DNA of 34,260 nt, from the NCBI RefSeq assembly GCF_001984055.1, contig NZ_LYVO01000078.1:1-34260 (forward strand), read 5' to 3'. Position 1 is the first letter of the stretch. The number at the start of each line of letters is the position of its first letter. The position numbers and the translations under genes are program-made. The stretch comes from Variovorax sp. KK3 (GTDB lineage Bacteria > Pseudomonadota > Gammaproteobacteria > Burkholderiales > Burkholderiaceae_C). Shown here piece after piece: positions 1-8,547 of the stretch. The notes beneath the pieces are model-generated. The model saw only the letters and a program-made list of their open reading frames with translations. It had not been told where the DNA came from and ran no database searches.

Positions 1-106
1 AATCCTTGAAAGAGCAGGCCCGTGTGTTGGTTTTACGTCTGCACCTTGTTGCTGATTCCTTCGCCACGGGCAACGAAGGGCACGAGATCGCAGACAGAAC
101 TTGGAA

Positions 107-135
107 GAGCGAAGGCGGCCGGGCCACCCTCGCTC
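107..135 (-). terminator. possible hairpin downstream of fusA
   Basis: Inverted repeat just past the fusA stop: arms 107-115 and 127-135 form nine pairs with one G-U, around an 11-base GC-rich loop. On the minus strand the stem is followed by TTCCAAG rather than a U-run. It is therefore a weak terminator, or an mRNA processing or stabilising hairpin. In related genomes tuf usually follows fusA, but positions 1-146 contain no tuf start. Nothing else is recognisable in these bases. Confidence 0.35.
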
Positions 136-146
136 GAATCACACGC

Positions 147-2246
<2,100 letters not shown>

Positions 2247-2330
2247 GAAAATTACTCCGTTAACGGATGAAAGCCCGCCCCCCGGCATCGGTGGGTCGGG
2301 CTTCCAGCCTGTTTGACTAGGGCTTGGTTC

Positions 2331-2804
2331 TTAGAAGCGGAAGTGGCTGAAGGCCTTGTTGGCCTCGGCCATGCGATGCACTTCGTCGCGCTTCTTCATG
2401 GCGCCGCCGCGGCCTTCCGTGGCCTCCATGAGCTCGTTGGCCAAGCGAAGGGCCATCGACTTCTCGCCGCGCTTGCGGGCGGCTTCCTTGATCCAGCGCA
2501 TCGACAGCGCCAAACGGCGCACCGGGCGCACTTCCACGGGAACCTGGTAGTTCGCGCCACCGACGCGGCGCGACTTGACTTCGACCATCGGCTTGACGTT
2601 GTTGATGGCGATCGTGAAGGCCTCGAGCGGATCCTTGCCCGGGTTCTTCTTTTCGATCTGGTCGAGCGCGCCATAGATGATGCGCTCGGCTACCGCCTTC
2701 TTGCCGCCTTCCATGATCACGTTCATGAATTTGGACAGCTCGACATTGCCGTACTTGGGATCCGGCAGGATTTCACGTTTGGGGACTTCGCGACGACGTG
2801 GCAT
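2331..2804 (-). CDS. rpsG: 30S ribosomal protein S7
   Basis: Primary 16S rRNA-binding protein that nucleates assembly of the 30S head and lies near the E site. Its 157 aa match the family closely: N-terminus MPRRREVPKREILPDP, the central GGANYQVPVEVRP block, and the ending NKAFSHFRF. It sits between rpsL (147 bp upstream) and fusA (84 bp downstream) in the classical str order. In E. coli S7 represses its own operon by binding the rpsL-rpsG spacer. The spacer here also contains a perfect hairpin, annotated separately. A purine-rich ribosome site (AGAGGTTAGAGAA) precedes the ATG. Confidence 0.98.
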   Translation of the reverse strand: MPRRREVPKREILPDPKYGNVELSKFMNVIMEGGKKAVAERIIYGALDQIEKKNPGKDPLEAFTIAINNVKPMVEVKSRRVGGANYQVPVEVRPVRRLALSMRWIKEAARKRGEKSMALRLANELMEATEGRGGAMKKRDEVHRMAEANKAFSHFRF

Positions 2805-2828
2805 TTCTCTAACCTCTTTGCTTCAGTT

Positions 2829-2892
2829 GGCACCGCTTCCGGCACCGCGAGAACCGACAAGGGCCCTCACTTACTCGACCCGACACCGGGTC
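2829..2892 (-). promoter_or_regulatory. rpsL-rpsG spacer with hairpin and direct repeat; candidate S7 autoregulatory site
   Basis: The 147-bp spacer holds a perfect hairpin (arms GACCCG 2877-2882 and CGGGTC 2887-2892, four-base loop). Nearer rpsG it holds an exact 8-base direct repeat, GGCACCGC at 2829-2836 and 2841-2848 on the plus strand. In E. coli the same spacer is the translational operator bound by S7. That this structure does the same job here is inference from position only. Confidence 0.4.
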
Positions 2893-2951
2893 ACTTCGCT
2901 CGATGCACCGCAATGGGCACGCCGAACACCGTTGAATGACGACAGGAAGGC

Positions 2952-3329
2952 TCAGGCCTTCTTGGGGCGCTTTGCGCCGTACTTGGAACGCGATTGCTTG
3001 CGATCCTTCACGCCCTGCAGGTCCAGCGAACCGCGCACGATGTGGTAGCGAACACCCGGCAGATCCTTGACCCGACCGCCGCGAACCAGCACGACGCTGT
3101 GCTCTTGCAGGTTGTGGCCTTCGCCGCCGATGTAGGAGATGACTTCGAAGCCGTTGGTCAAGCGGACTTTGGCGACTTTACGAAGCGCCGAGTTCGGCTT
3201 CTTGGGGGTCGTGGTGTAGACCCGGGTGCAGACACCGCGTCGTTGCGGCGAGTTCTGCATGGCAGGGCTCTTCGACTTGGTCTTTTCGACCTCGCGGCCC
3301 TGGCGCACCAGTTGATTGATGGTTGGCAT
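2952..3329 (-). CDS. rpsL: 30S ribosomal protein S12
   Basis: Decoding-centre protein that controls translational accuracy and is the streptomycin-resistance locus. The product is 125 aa. The ATG at 3329 gives the family N-terminus MPTINQLVRQGRE; eleven extra upstream codons in frame are leader. The loops that affect streptomycin response look wild type: TTPKKPNSALR with Lys43 and Lys44 (counting Met1), and VKDLPGVRY with the conserved Lys, Asp and Pro. The Asp of KDLPG is the usual beta-methylthiolation site. It is the first gene of the str operon, with its own promoter just upstream. Confidence 0.98.
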   Translation of the reverse strand: MPTINQLVRQGREVEKTKSKSPAMQNSPQRRGVCTRVYTTTPKKPNSALRKVAKVRLTNGFEVISYIGGEGHNLQEHSVVLVRGGRVKDLPGVRYHIVRGSLDLQGVKDRKQSRSKYGAKRPKKA

Positions 3330-3408
3330 GAATGAATTAGTCCCAAAACACCCCGGCTGCATACCTCACCGTGACATGAGGCTACCGGGGAATGACGAAA
3401 ACGTGAAA

Positions 3409-3442
3409 CCCTTCGGATTTTTCCGAAAAGCCCGCGAGTATA
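3409..3442 (-). promoter_or_regulatory. rpsL promoter -10 and leader hairpin
   Basis: On the minus strand TATACT (3442-3437, five of six consensus bases) lies just after the end of the upstream carboxypeptidase gene and about 110 bases before rpsL. No good -35 is visible at 16-18 bases. Immediately downstream a hairpin forms (arms 3422-3430 and 3409-3417, nine pairs including two G-U, four-base loop), followed by TTTCACGTTTT. The hairpin may end transcripts arriving from upstream or structure the rpsL leader. Confidence 0.5.
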
Positions 3443-3463
3443 GCACTGGCCTCGAAGGCCGAG

Positions 3464-4633
3464 CTATTTGATCCAGAGACGGACGGCGTCCCACGCGCGC
3501 CCGAGCACACCAGCCTGCTCGACCGGCTCCAACGCGACCAGCGGCACGTCCGCGACGGGCTGATCAGCCAGGGTGATCTTCAGCGAGCCCAGCGGCTGGT
3601 TCCGCGCGAACGGCGCGACCAATGGATCGGGCCGCGCCACCTGGGTCTTGATCTTGCTGGCCGACCCCGCGGGTACGGCCACGACGATCGGCTCCGTGCG
3701 CCCGAGCTTGACGGTGTTTTCCTTGCCCTTCCACACCTGCGGCGTGGCGACGGGCTGGTTGGCGTCGAACAGGCGAACCGCGTCATAGGCGGTGTAGCCC
3801 CAGTTCAGCAGCTTCTGCGACTCGTTGGCGCGCGCGTTCTCGCTCGAGGCACCGAGCACGATCGACAGCAGGCGACGTCCGCCGCCGAGATTCGGAAAGT
3901 CGCGCTTCGACGTGACGATCATGCAATAGCCCGCCGCGTCGGTATGGCCCGTCTTGAGGCCGTCGACCGTGGGATCGCGAAACAGCAGCAGGTTGCGATT
4001 GGTGTCGTTGGTCGACGGCGTGCCCGGGTAGCGGTACTTCTTGATCGAGTAATAGTGAACGTAGTCGGGGAAGTCGCGCATCAGGCGGGTCGCCAGGATG
4101 CTCAGGTCACGCGCGGTCGTGGTGTGGCCCGGTGCGGTGAGCCCCTCAGGGTTCTTGTACGCCGTGTTCTTCATGCCGAGCGCCTTGGCCTGCTCATTCA
4201 TGAGTTCGACGAAATGCTCGACCGTGCCTCCCACGCCTTCGGCCAACGCGACGGTTGCGTCGTTGCCCGACTGGACGATCAGGCCCTTGATCAGGTCTTC
4301 CACCGGCACTTGCATCTTCGGGTCGATGAACATGCGCGAGCCGGGCATCTTCCAGGCACGGGTGCTGACCGGCAGGGTCTGCTGCAACGTGATCTTCTTG
4401 GCCTTGAGCGCATCGAAGACCAGATAGGCCGACATCAGCTTGGTGAGCGACGCCGGCTCCACCGGCGTGTCGACATCCTTTTGCGCGAGCAGCTGATTGG
4501 CCGTCACGTCCATCAACAGGTAGCTGCGCGCAGCGACCTCGGGTGGCTGCGGCACTTGCGCGAAGGCAGTCAGGCAAAAGGATGCGGCAGCAGCGGCCGC
4601 GAAGGCGCGCAGCGCGCCGAGAAGACGATTCAT
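3464..4633 (-). CDS. D-alanyl-D-alanine carboxypeptidase, PBP5/6 family
   Basis: Periplasmic serine peptidase that trims the terminal D-Ala from peptidoglycan pentapeptides (dacA/dacC type). The 389-aa product has a signal peptide ending near TAFAQ. All three catalytic motifs are present: SLTK (Ser62, Lys65), SGN (122-124) and KTG (227-229). The PBP5 C-terminal domain follows, and the extreme C-terminus (GRAWDAVRLWIK) looks like the amphipathic membrane anchor. I chose the ATG at 4633 because the signal peptide starts there. An upstream GTG at 4657 overlaps the stop of the preceding hydrolase gene (TAGTG) and is a possible coupled start. Last gene of the run beginning at hemJ. Confidence 0.93.
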   Translation of the reverse strand: MNRLLGALRAFAAAAAASFCLTAFAQVPQPPEVAARSYLLMDVTANQLLAQKDVDTPVEPASLTKLMSAYLVFDALKAKKITLQQTLPVSTRAWKMPGSRMFIDPKMQVPVEDLIKGLIVQSGNDATVALAEGVGGTVEHFVELMNEQAKALGMKNTAYKNPEGLTAPGHTTTARDLSILATRLMRDFPDYVHYYSIKKYRYPGTPSTNDTNRNLLLFRDPTVDGLKTGHTDAAGYCMIVTSKRDFPNLGGGRRLLSIVLGASSENARANESQKLLNWGYTAYDAVRLFDANQPVATPQVWKGKENTVKLGRTEPIVVAVPAGSASKIKTQVARPDPLVAPFARNQPLGSLKITLADQPVADVPLVALEPVEQAGVLGRAWDAVRLWIK

Positions 4634-4656
4634 GGAGATGTGGGAAGAAACAACCA

Positions 4657-5289
4657 CTAGCCGGCGCGCAGATGGCGCACGACCAGACCTTTGAGCAGCG
4701 GCAATTGTCCGTGAAAGAAATGGCCGCCCCCGGGAACGACCGTAACAGGAAGTGACTGCGGCCGAGCCCAGTCCATGACTGCGGCCAATGGCACCGTGTC
4801 GTCGCTTTCGCCGTGCACGACCAGCGTTCGCTCATGTGCCTCCGGCGGCAGCGCCGCCACCGAGAAGCGGGCAGCTGCCGTGCCCACGAGCACCACCTGC
4901 TTGATGTCGCGCTGCGCCCAAAGCGGCGCGGCCGTGCAGCTGGCGACGAAGGCGCCGAAGGAAAAGCCGGCGATCGCAAGCGGACCTTCCGGCGCCACCT
5001 GCTCGATCACCTTCTGCATGTCTTCACGTTCGCCGCGGCCCTCGTCGTGCACGCCCTCGCTGCCGCCGACGCCGCGGAAGTTGAAGCGAACGGCAGTCCA
5101 GCCGCACGCGATGAACGCGCGTGCCAGGGTCTGCACGACCTTGTTGTCCATGGTGCCGCCGAAGAGCGGGTGCGGATGGGCGATCACCGCCACGCCGCGC
5201 GCGGGAACTCCCTCGGCAGCGGGGTCGCGCAGTGCGGCGATGGCGCCGGCGGCACCCCGGAGCGTGAGCTTCTCGGTTTGTGAGTTCAT
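4657..5289 (-). CDS. alpha/beta hydrolase, COG2945-like
   Basis: Small cytoplasmic serine hydrolase of the alpha/beta fold, 210 aa. It has the marks of the COG2945 group: HPHPLFGG (38-45) and FNFRGVGGSEG (69-79) for the oxyanion side, and a nucleophile elbow GFSFGA with Ser110. The acid is Asp163 or Asp164 (GESDDTVP) and the histidine is His190 in GGGHFFHG. The substrate is unknown. It starts 6 bp after the ferredoxin stop, and its own stop precedes the carboxypeptidase gene by about 23 bp, so it lies inside a transcription unit. Family assignment is firm; a specific reaction cannot be given. Confidence 0.88.
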   Translation of the reverse strand: MNSQTEKLTLRGAAGAIAALRDPAAEGVPARGVAVIAHPHPLFGGTMDNKVVQTLARAFIACGWTAVRFNFRGVGGSEGVHDEGRGEREDMQKVIEQVAPEGPLAIAGFSFGAFVASCTAAPLWAQRDIKQVVLVGTAAARFSVAALPPEAHERTLVVHGESDDTVPLAAVMDWARPQSLPVTVVPGGGHFFHGQLPLLKGLVVRHLRAG

Positions 5290-5295
5290 GGCGCG

Positions 5296-5649
5296 TCAAC
5301 GTCCCACGTCAGGGGGGAGCAACAGCCGCTCGACCACTTGGCCGTCGCGCAGGTGCGAATCGACGATCTCGTCGATGTCCTCCTCGTCGACGAACGTGTA
5401 CCAGACGGCGTCCGGATAAACCACGGCCACCGGGCCGCCGGCGCAACGGTCGAGGCAGCCGGCCTTGTTGACCCGCACCTTGCCGGGGCCGGCCAAACCC
5501 GCCTCCTTGACGCGCGCCTTGCACCGCGCGAAGCCCTGCTGCGCGTTGTGGTGCGAACAGGAGTCCTCACCGTTGGTACGCTCGTTCAGGCAGAAGAAGA
5601 TGTGGCGGCCGTAGTAGCCGTGCTCGGGCACCGTGCTGGAACTGGACAT
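5296..5649 (-). CDS. thioredoxin-like [2Fe-2S] ferredoxin
   Basis: Small (117 aa) soluble ferredoxin of the thioredoxin-fold type related to the NuoE C-terminal domain. Likely cluster ligands are Cys20 (HIFFCLNE), Cys31 (GEDSCSHH), Cys65 and Cys69 (GCLDRCAGG), the spacing typical of this family. The YPDAVWYTFVDEEDIDEIV stretch is the usual C-terminal region. It lies 37 bp after the VanZ-like gene and 6 bp before the hydrolase gene. Electron donor and acceptor are unknown. No strong ribosome site precedes the ATG. Confidence 0.92.
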   Translation of the reverse strand: MSSSSTVPEHGYYGRHIFFCLNERTNGEDSCSHHNAQQGFARCKARVKEAGLAGPGKVRVNKAGCLDRCAGGPVAVVYPDAVWYTFVDEEDIDEIVDSHLRDGQVVERLLLPPDVGR

Positions 5650-5686
5650 CGGCCCATTCTATTGAGCTGCTCCAGGCGCGCGCTCG

Positions 5687-6796
5687 TCAGGGTCGCGCGC
5701 GGCGCGACAGTGCCGCGAGCACGTAAGCCAGCGCAGCGAAGGGCCAGAGCCACCCGAGCCATTGCGCCAGACCGTGAAAGCGGATGAAGCGCCCCTGCTC
5801 CCAGGTCGCCAGCGTCTGGGCGAAGTACGCGCTTTCCGGCGCCTGGTTGAGCAGGCTGAGGTGCACCACCAGCGCAACGATCAGCAGGGCAGCGCACAGC
5901 CTGCGAGGCGCAGGCAGCAAGACGACGCCCACGAAGAACGAGGCAGCGATGCCGATCTGCACGGGCAAGCTGAGCCAGGCCCAGGCGTGCTCGGGACCGT
6001 AGCTCAGCGCCGCCGACAACGCGGATGCCGCGATACCGGCCAGAAGCACCAGCGGCAGCAGCACCGCCCGACGCCTGATCTGGCGCGTCACGAGAAAAGC
6101 CAGCAGGCAAGGCACCAGCGCGCCAAGCAGAACGCACAGCAATTCGACGCCCGGCACCAGGGGCTCCAGCTCGAACTGCCGCACGGGCAGCCAGTCGATG
6201 AAGGGCGTGTCGAGCAGCCATTCGGAAATCGCTGCTTCGAGCCGCTCGAAGACCTGCCCCAACCCGAAGGTGACCGCCGCGGGGAACAGCAGTGCCGGCG
6301 GCCAGAGCGCAAGCAGCACCAGCGCCCCGCGCGAATCCTCGAAGAACCAGTCGGAGCGCGTCCGGTGCCAGTGCGCCACCGCGCCCAGTCGCTCCAGCGC
6401 CGCTGCCAGCACGGCGCCCACCAGAACGCCCACGCTGTTGAGGCCGAGGTCCACATTGGACGGAATGCGTGCGGGCAGGTAGCTCTGCAGAGCTTCCATC
6501 GCGAACGACATCGCCGCGCCCATCAGCGTCGCGGCCAACACTGCGCGCACCGGCCCGGTGCCGGGCCAGGTGCGCAGCACGGCGATGGCGGTCAGAAAAC
6601 CCAGCGGCACGTAGCCGGCCACGTTGATGCCGAAATCGAAGCCCGTCCAATACTTCGGCCAAGAAGCCGCAAGAAAGGACCAGGGCGCGATGCCCTGGTC
6701 ACGCCAGTCGGCGAACGGATAGAGGCTGGCGTAGACGATCAGCGCCGCGTAAGCAAGCGCAAGCGGCAGCGCTGCGGACTTGTGCGAATGGGCCAC
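5687..6796 (-). CDS. VanZ-like family membrane protein
   Basis: Integral membrane protein of 369 aa. The N-terminal part matches the VanZ-like domain: a first helix with AYAALIVYASLYPF, then FDFGINVAGYVPLGFLTA, and a later SNVDLGLNSVGVLVGA block, where conserved Asp/Asn residues follow helices. A C-terminal half of several more hydrophobic helices (for example LLPLVLLAGIAASALSAAL) makes it about twice the length of VanZ itself. VanZ gives low-level teicoplanin resistance in enterococci, but most chromosomal relatives have no known role. The start is GTG at 6796, three bases after the hemJ stop, which suggests translational coupling. Confidence 0.88.
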   Translation of the reverse strand: MAHSHKSAALPLALAYAALIVYASLYPFADWRDQGIAPWSFLAASWPKYWTGFDFGINVAGYVPLGFLTAIAVLRTWPGTGPVRAVLAATLMGAAMSFAMEALQSYLPARIPSNVDLGLNSVGVLVGAVLAAALERLGAVAHWHRTRSDWFFEDSRGALVLLALWPPALLFPAAVTFGLGQVFERLEAAISEWLLDTPFIDWLPVRQFELEPLVPGVELLCVLLGALVPCLLAFLVTRQIRRRAVLLPLVLLAGIAASALSAALSYGPEHAWAWLSLPVQIGIAASFFVGVVLLPAPRRLCAALLIVALVVHLSLLNQAPESAYFAQTLATWEQGRFIRFHGLAQWLGWLWPFAALAYVLAALSRRARP

Positions 6797-6799
6797 CGA

Positions 6800-7228
6800 T
6801 CAGAAAGGCTTGACCACCACCAGCACCACGATTGCCAGCAGGAGCAGCACCGGCGCCTCGTTGAACCACCGGAACCAGCGATCGCTGCGCCGGCTTTGGC
6901 CCGCCACGAACTTGCGCAGGAGAACGCCGCAGCCATGGTGGTATCCGATGACGATCAGCACCAGTGCCAGCTTGGCATGCATCCATCCGTTGCCGGGGCC
7001 GCGCCCGATGCCGTAACCCATCCAGAGCCACAGCCCGAAGCCGACAGCCGCCACGGCCAGGAAGGTGGTGAAGCGCAACAGCTTGCGAGCCATGAGGAGC
7101 AGGCGCTCACGTTCGGCCACGGATTCGGGCGGCACCATCGCCAGGTTCACGAAGATGCGCGGAAGGTAGAACAGGCCGGCGAACCAGCTCACGACGAAAA
7201 CGATGTGCAGCGACTTGACCCAGAGCAT
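6800..7228 (-). CDS. hemJ: protoporphyrinogen IX oxidase HemJ (CopD-like membrane protein)
   Basis: Four-helix inner-membrane protein of 142 aa that oxidises protoporphyrinogen IX to protoporphyrin IX, the penultimate step of heme synthesis in bacteria lacking HemG or HemY. The sequence carries the family signature MLWVKSLHIVFVVSWFAGLF with His8 in helix 1, then YLPRIFV, a GWMHAKLALV helix and the C-terminal RWFNEAPVLLLL helix. Divergent placement from hemB, another heme gene, supports the call. No Shine-Dalgarno sequence is visible before the ATG. The gene is preceded by a strong same-strand terminator (7277-7306), so it either has a promoter inside the last 50 bases or is read by attenuation through that hairpin. 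Confidence 0.88.
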   Translation of the reverse strand: MLWVKSLHIVFVVSWFAGLFYLPRIFVNLAMVPPESVAERERLLLMARKLLRFTTFLAVAAVGFGLWLWMGYGIGRGPGNGWMHAKLALVLIVIGYHHGCGVLLRKFVAGQSRRSDRWFRWFNEAPVLLLLAIVVLVVVKPF

Positions 7229-7276
7229 GGCGGCAGTTTAGTGGCGGGCCTCTGGCGGGCCGGGCCGGCGCCGGGC

Positions 7277-7306
7277 AAAAAAAAGCCCGGCGCCAAAACG
7301 CCGGGC
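7277..7306 (-). terminator. intrinsic terminator upstream of hemJ
   Basis: Perfect 8-bp stem GCCCGGCG/CGCCGGGC with a six-base loop, followed on the minus strand by eight T (plus-strand A-run 7277-7284). This is the strongest terminator in the window. It points leftward with no protein gene between it and its promoter. Confidence 0.85.
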
Positions 7307-7379
7307 TGGGAAGCCCTTTTGCTGTCACACATCAAGGCACCCGCTCAGGGAGGAAAAGCGGGGAGCGGCAAGCCGCCCA
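7277..7379 (-). ncRNA. candidate small RNA of about 103 nt, or attenuated hemJ leader
   Basis: The 302-bp gap between hemJ and hemB holds, on the minus strand, a good promoter (next entry), a predicted start near 7379 and a strong intrinsic terminator. The terminator has arms 7299-7306 and 7285-7292, eight GC-rich pairs, followed by eight U. Between them a hairpin forms with arms CCCGCT and AGCGGG (plus-strand positions 7357-7362 and 7340-7345). Its 11-base loop, TTTCCTCCCTG, contains CCUCCC, complementary to Shine-Dalgarno sequences. I see no convincing reading frame. Either this is a free small RNA or the terminator attenuates hemJ, which begins 48 bases further on. The rest of the gap is the hemB leader. 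Confidence 0.55.
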
Positions 7380-7385
7380 CCGCGG

Positions 7386-7414
7386 AATTTAACAAAGGCA
7401 TTAACGCCGATCAA
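7386..7414 (-). promoter_or_regulatory. sigma-70-like promoter reading leftward
   Basis: On the minus strand -35 TTGATC (7414-7409) and -10 TAAATT (7391-7386) are separated by exactly 17 bases. Predicted start is about 7379. It faces away from hemB, towards the terminator at 7277-7306 and hemJ. A plus-strand TTGACG at 7430-7435 could be the -35 for hemB, but no good -10 follows it. Confidence 0.55.
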
Positions 7415-7530
7415 GCCAGTTCTAATTTTTTGACGGATTTCAGAGTTTGTGTAGCTCAAAAGCATTACAAATCACACATTCTTTGGCTGCGCCCCAGGGC
7501 CAAGAAAGCACTTCGGGCACAATTTTCGCC

Positions 7531-8535
7531 ATGACTCTCCCCGCTCCGTTTCCCTCGAGCCGGCCACGACGTTTGCGCCGAGATGCCTTCACGCGCGCGC
7601 TGGTACGCGAACGCACGCTCACTCAAAGCGACTTGATTTACCCGGTGTTCGTGCAAGAAGGCACCAAGAAGCGCGACGCAGTGGCCTCGATGCCGGGCGT
7701 GGAGCGGCTTAGCCTCGACCAGTTGCTTCCGGTCGCCGAGCAGTGCGTGGCGCTGGGCATCCCGGTCATGGCGTTGTTTCCGGTGATCGACGCCGGCCTC
7801 AAGACGCCGGCCGGCGACGAAGCCTTCAATCCAGAGGGGTTGATCCCACGGGTGGTCGCCCAGTTGAAGTCGCATTTTCCCGAACTCGGCGTGATGACGG
7901 ACGTCGCGCTCGACCCCTACACCAGCCACGGCCAGGACGGGCTGCTCGACGACACCGGCTACATCCTGAACGACCCGACCGTCGAAGTACTCGTCAAACA
8001 GGCGCTGGTGCAAGCGCAAGCCGGCGTCGACATCGTGGCGCCGAGCGACATGATGGACGGCCGCATCGGCGCGATCCGCGGCGCCCTGGAGACGGCCGGC
8101 CACGTCCACACGCGGATCATGGCCTACAGCGCCAAGTACGCCAGCGCCTTCTACGGCCCCTTTCGCGACGCGGTGGGCTCGGCCGCCAATCTCGGCAAGA
8201 GCAACAAGAAGGTCTATCAGATGGACCCGGGCAACAGCGACGAGGCGCTGCGCGAGGTCGGCATCGACATCGCCGAGGGCGCCGACATGGTGATGGTGAA
8301 GCCCGGCATGCCCTATCTCGACATCGTGCGCCGGGTGAAAGACGAGTTCCGCGTGCCGACCTTCGCCTACCAGGTCAGCGGCGAATACGCGATGCTCAAA
8401 GCCGCCGCGCAGAACGGCTGGCTGGACCATGACGCGGTGATGCTCGAAAGCCTGCTGGCTTTCAAGCGCGCCGGCGCCGATGGCGTGCTCACCTATTTCG
8501 CGCTCGACGCCGCGCGTTTGCTGATCAGGCCCTGA
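7531..8535 (+). CDS. hemB: delta-aminolevulinic acid dehydratase (porphobilinogen synthase)
   Basis: Condenses two 5-aminolevulinate molecules to porphobilinogen, the first common step of tetrapyrrole synthesis, in the cytosol. The product is 334 aa with the two Schiff-base lysines in conserved surroundings: Lys202 (AYSAKYASAFYGPF) and Lys257 (MVMVKPGMPYLD). The metal-site segment is DVALDPYTSHGQDG (124-137), with Asp and Ala where zinc enzymes carry cysteines. It therefore belongs to the magnesium-dependent class, as in Pseudomonas. The ATG at 7531 gives the normal length and begins before the RPRRLRRDAFTRALVRE block; 28 upstream codons in frame are leader. Followed 12 bp later by corA. Confidence 0.97.
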   Translation: MTLPAPFPSSRPRRLRRDAFTRALVRERTLTQSDLIYPVFVQEGTKKRDAVASMPGVERLSLDQLLPVAEQCVALGIPVMALFPVIDAGLKTPAGDEAFNPEGLIPRVVAQLKSHFPELGVMTDVALDPYTSHGQDGLLDDTGYILNDPTVEVLVKQALVQAQAGVDIVAPSDMMDGRIGAIRGALETAGHVHTRIMAYSAKYASAFYGPFRDAVGSAANLGKSNKKVYQMDPGNSDEALREVGIDIAEGADMVMVKPGMPYLDIVRRVKDEFRVPTFAYQVSGEYAMLKAAAQNGWLDHDAVMLESLLAFKRAGADGVLTYFALDAARLLIRP

Positions 8536-8547
8536 GCCGCCGTTGGA

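Noticed and set aside
1..146. Start of tuf expected after fusA
   Set aside because: No EF-Tu N-terminal sequence is present on either strand in these bases; the gene, if there, begins outside the window.
7200..7332. Possible leader peptide starting at ATG 7332 before hemJ
   Set aside because: The frame runs through the terminator stem and overlaps hemJ out of frame without a stop near the hemJ start, so it is not a convincing leader peptide.
5762..7534. 590-codon plus-strand frame across VanZ-like gene and hemJ
   Set aside because: Shadow frame rich in Gln, Arg and His, crossing three unrelated features including the terminator region; no ribosome site or motif.
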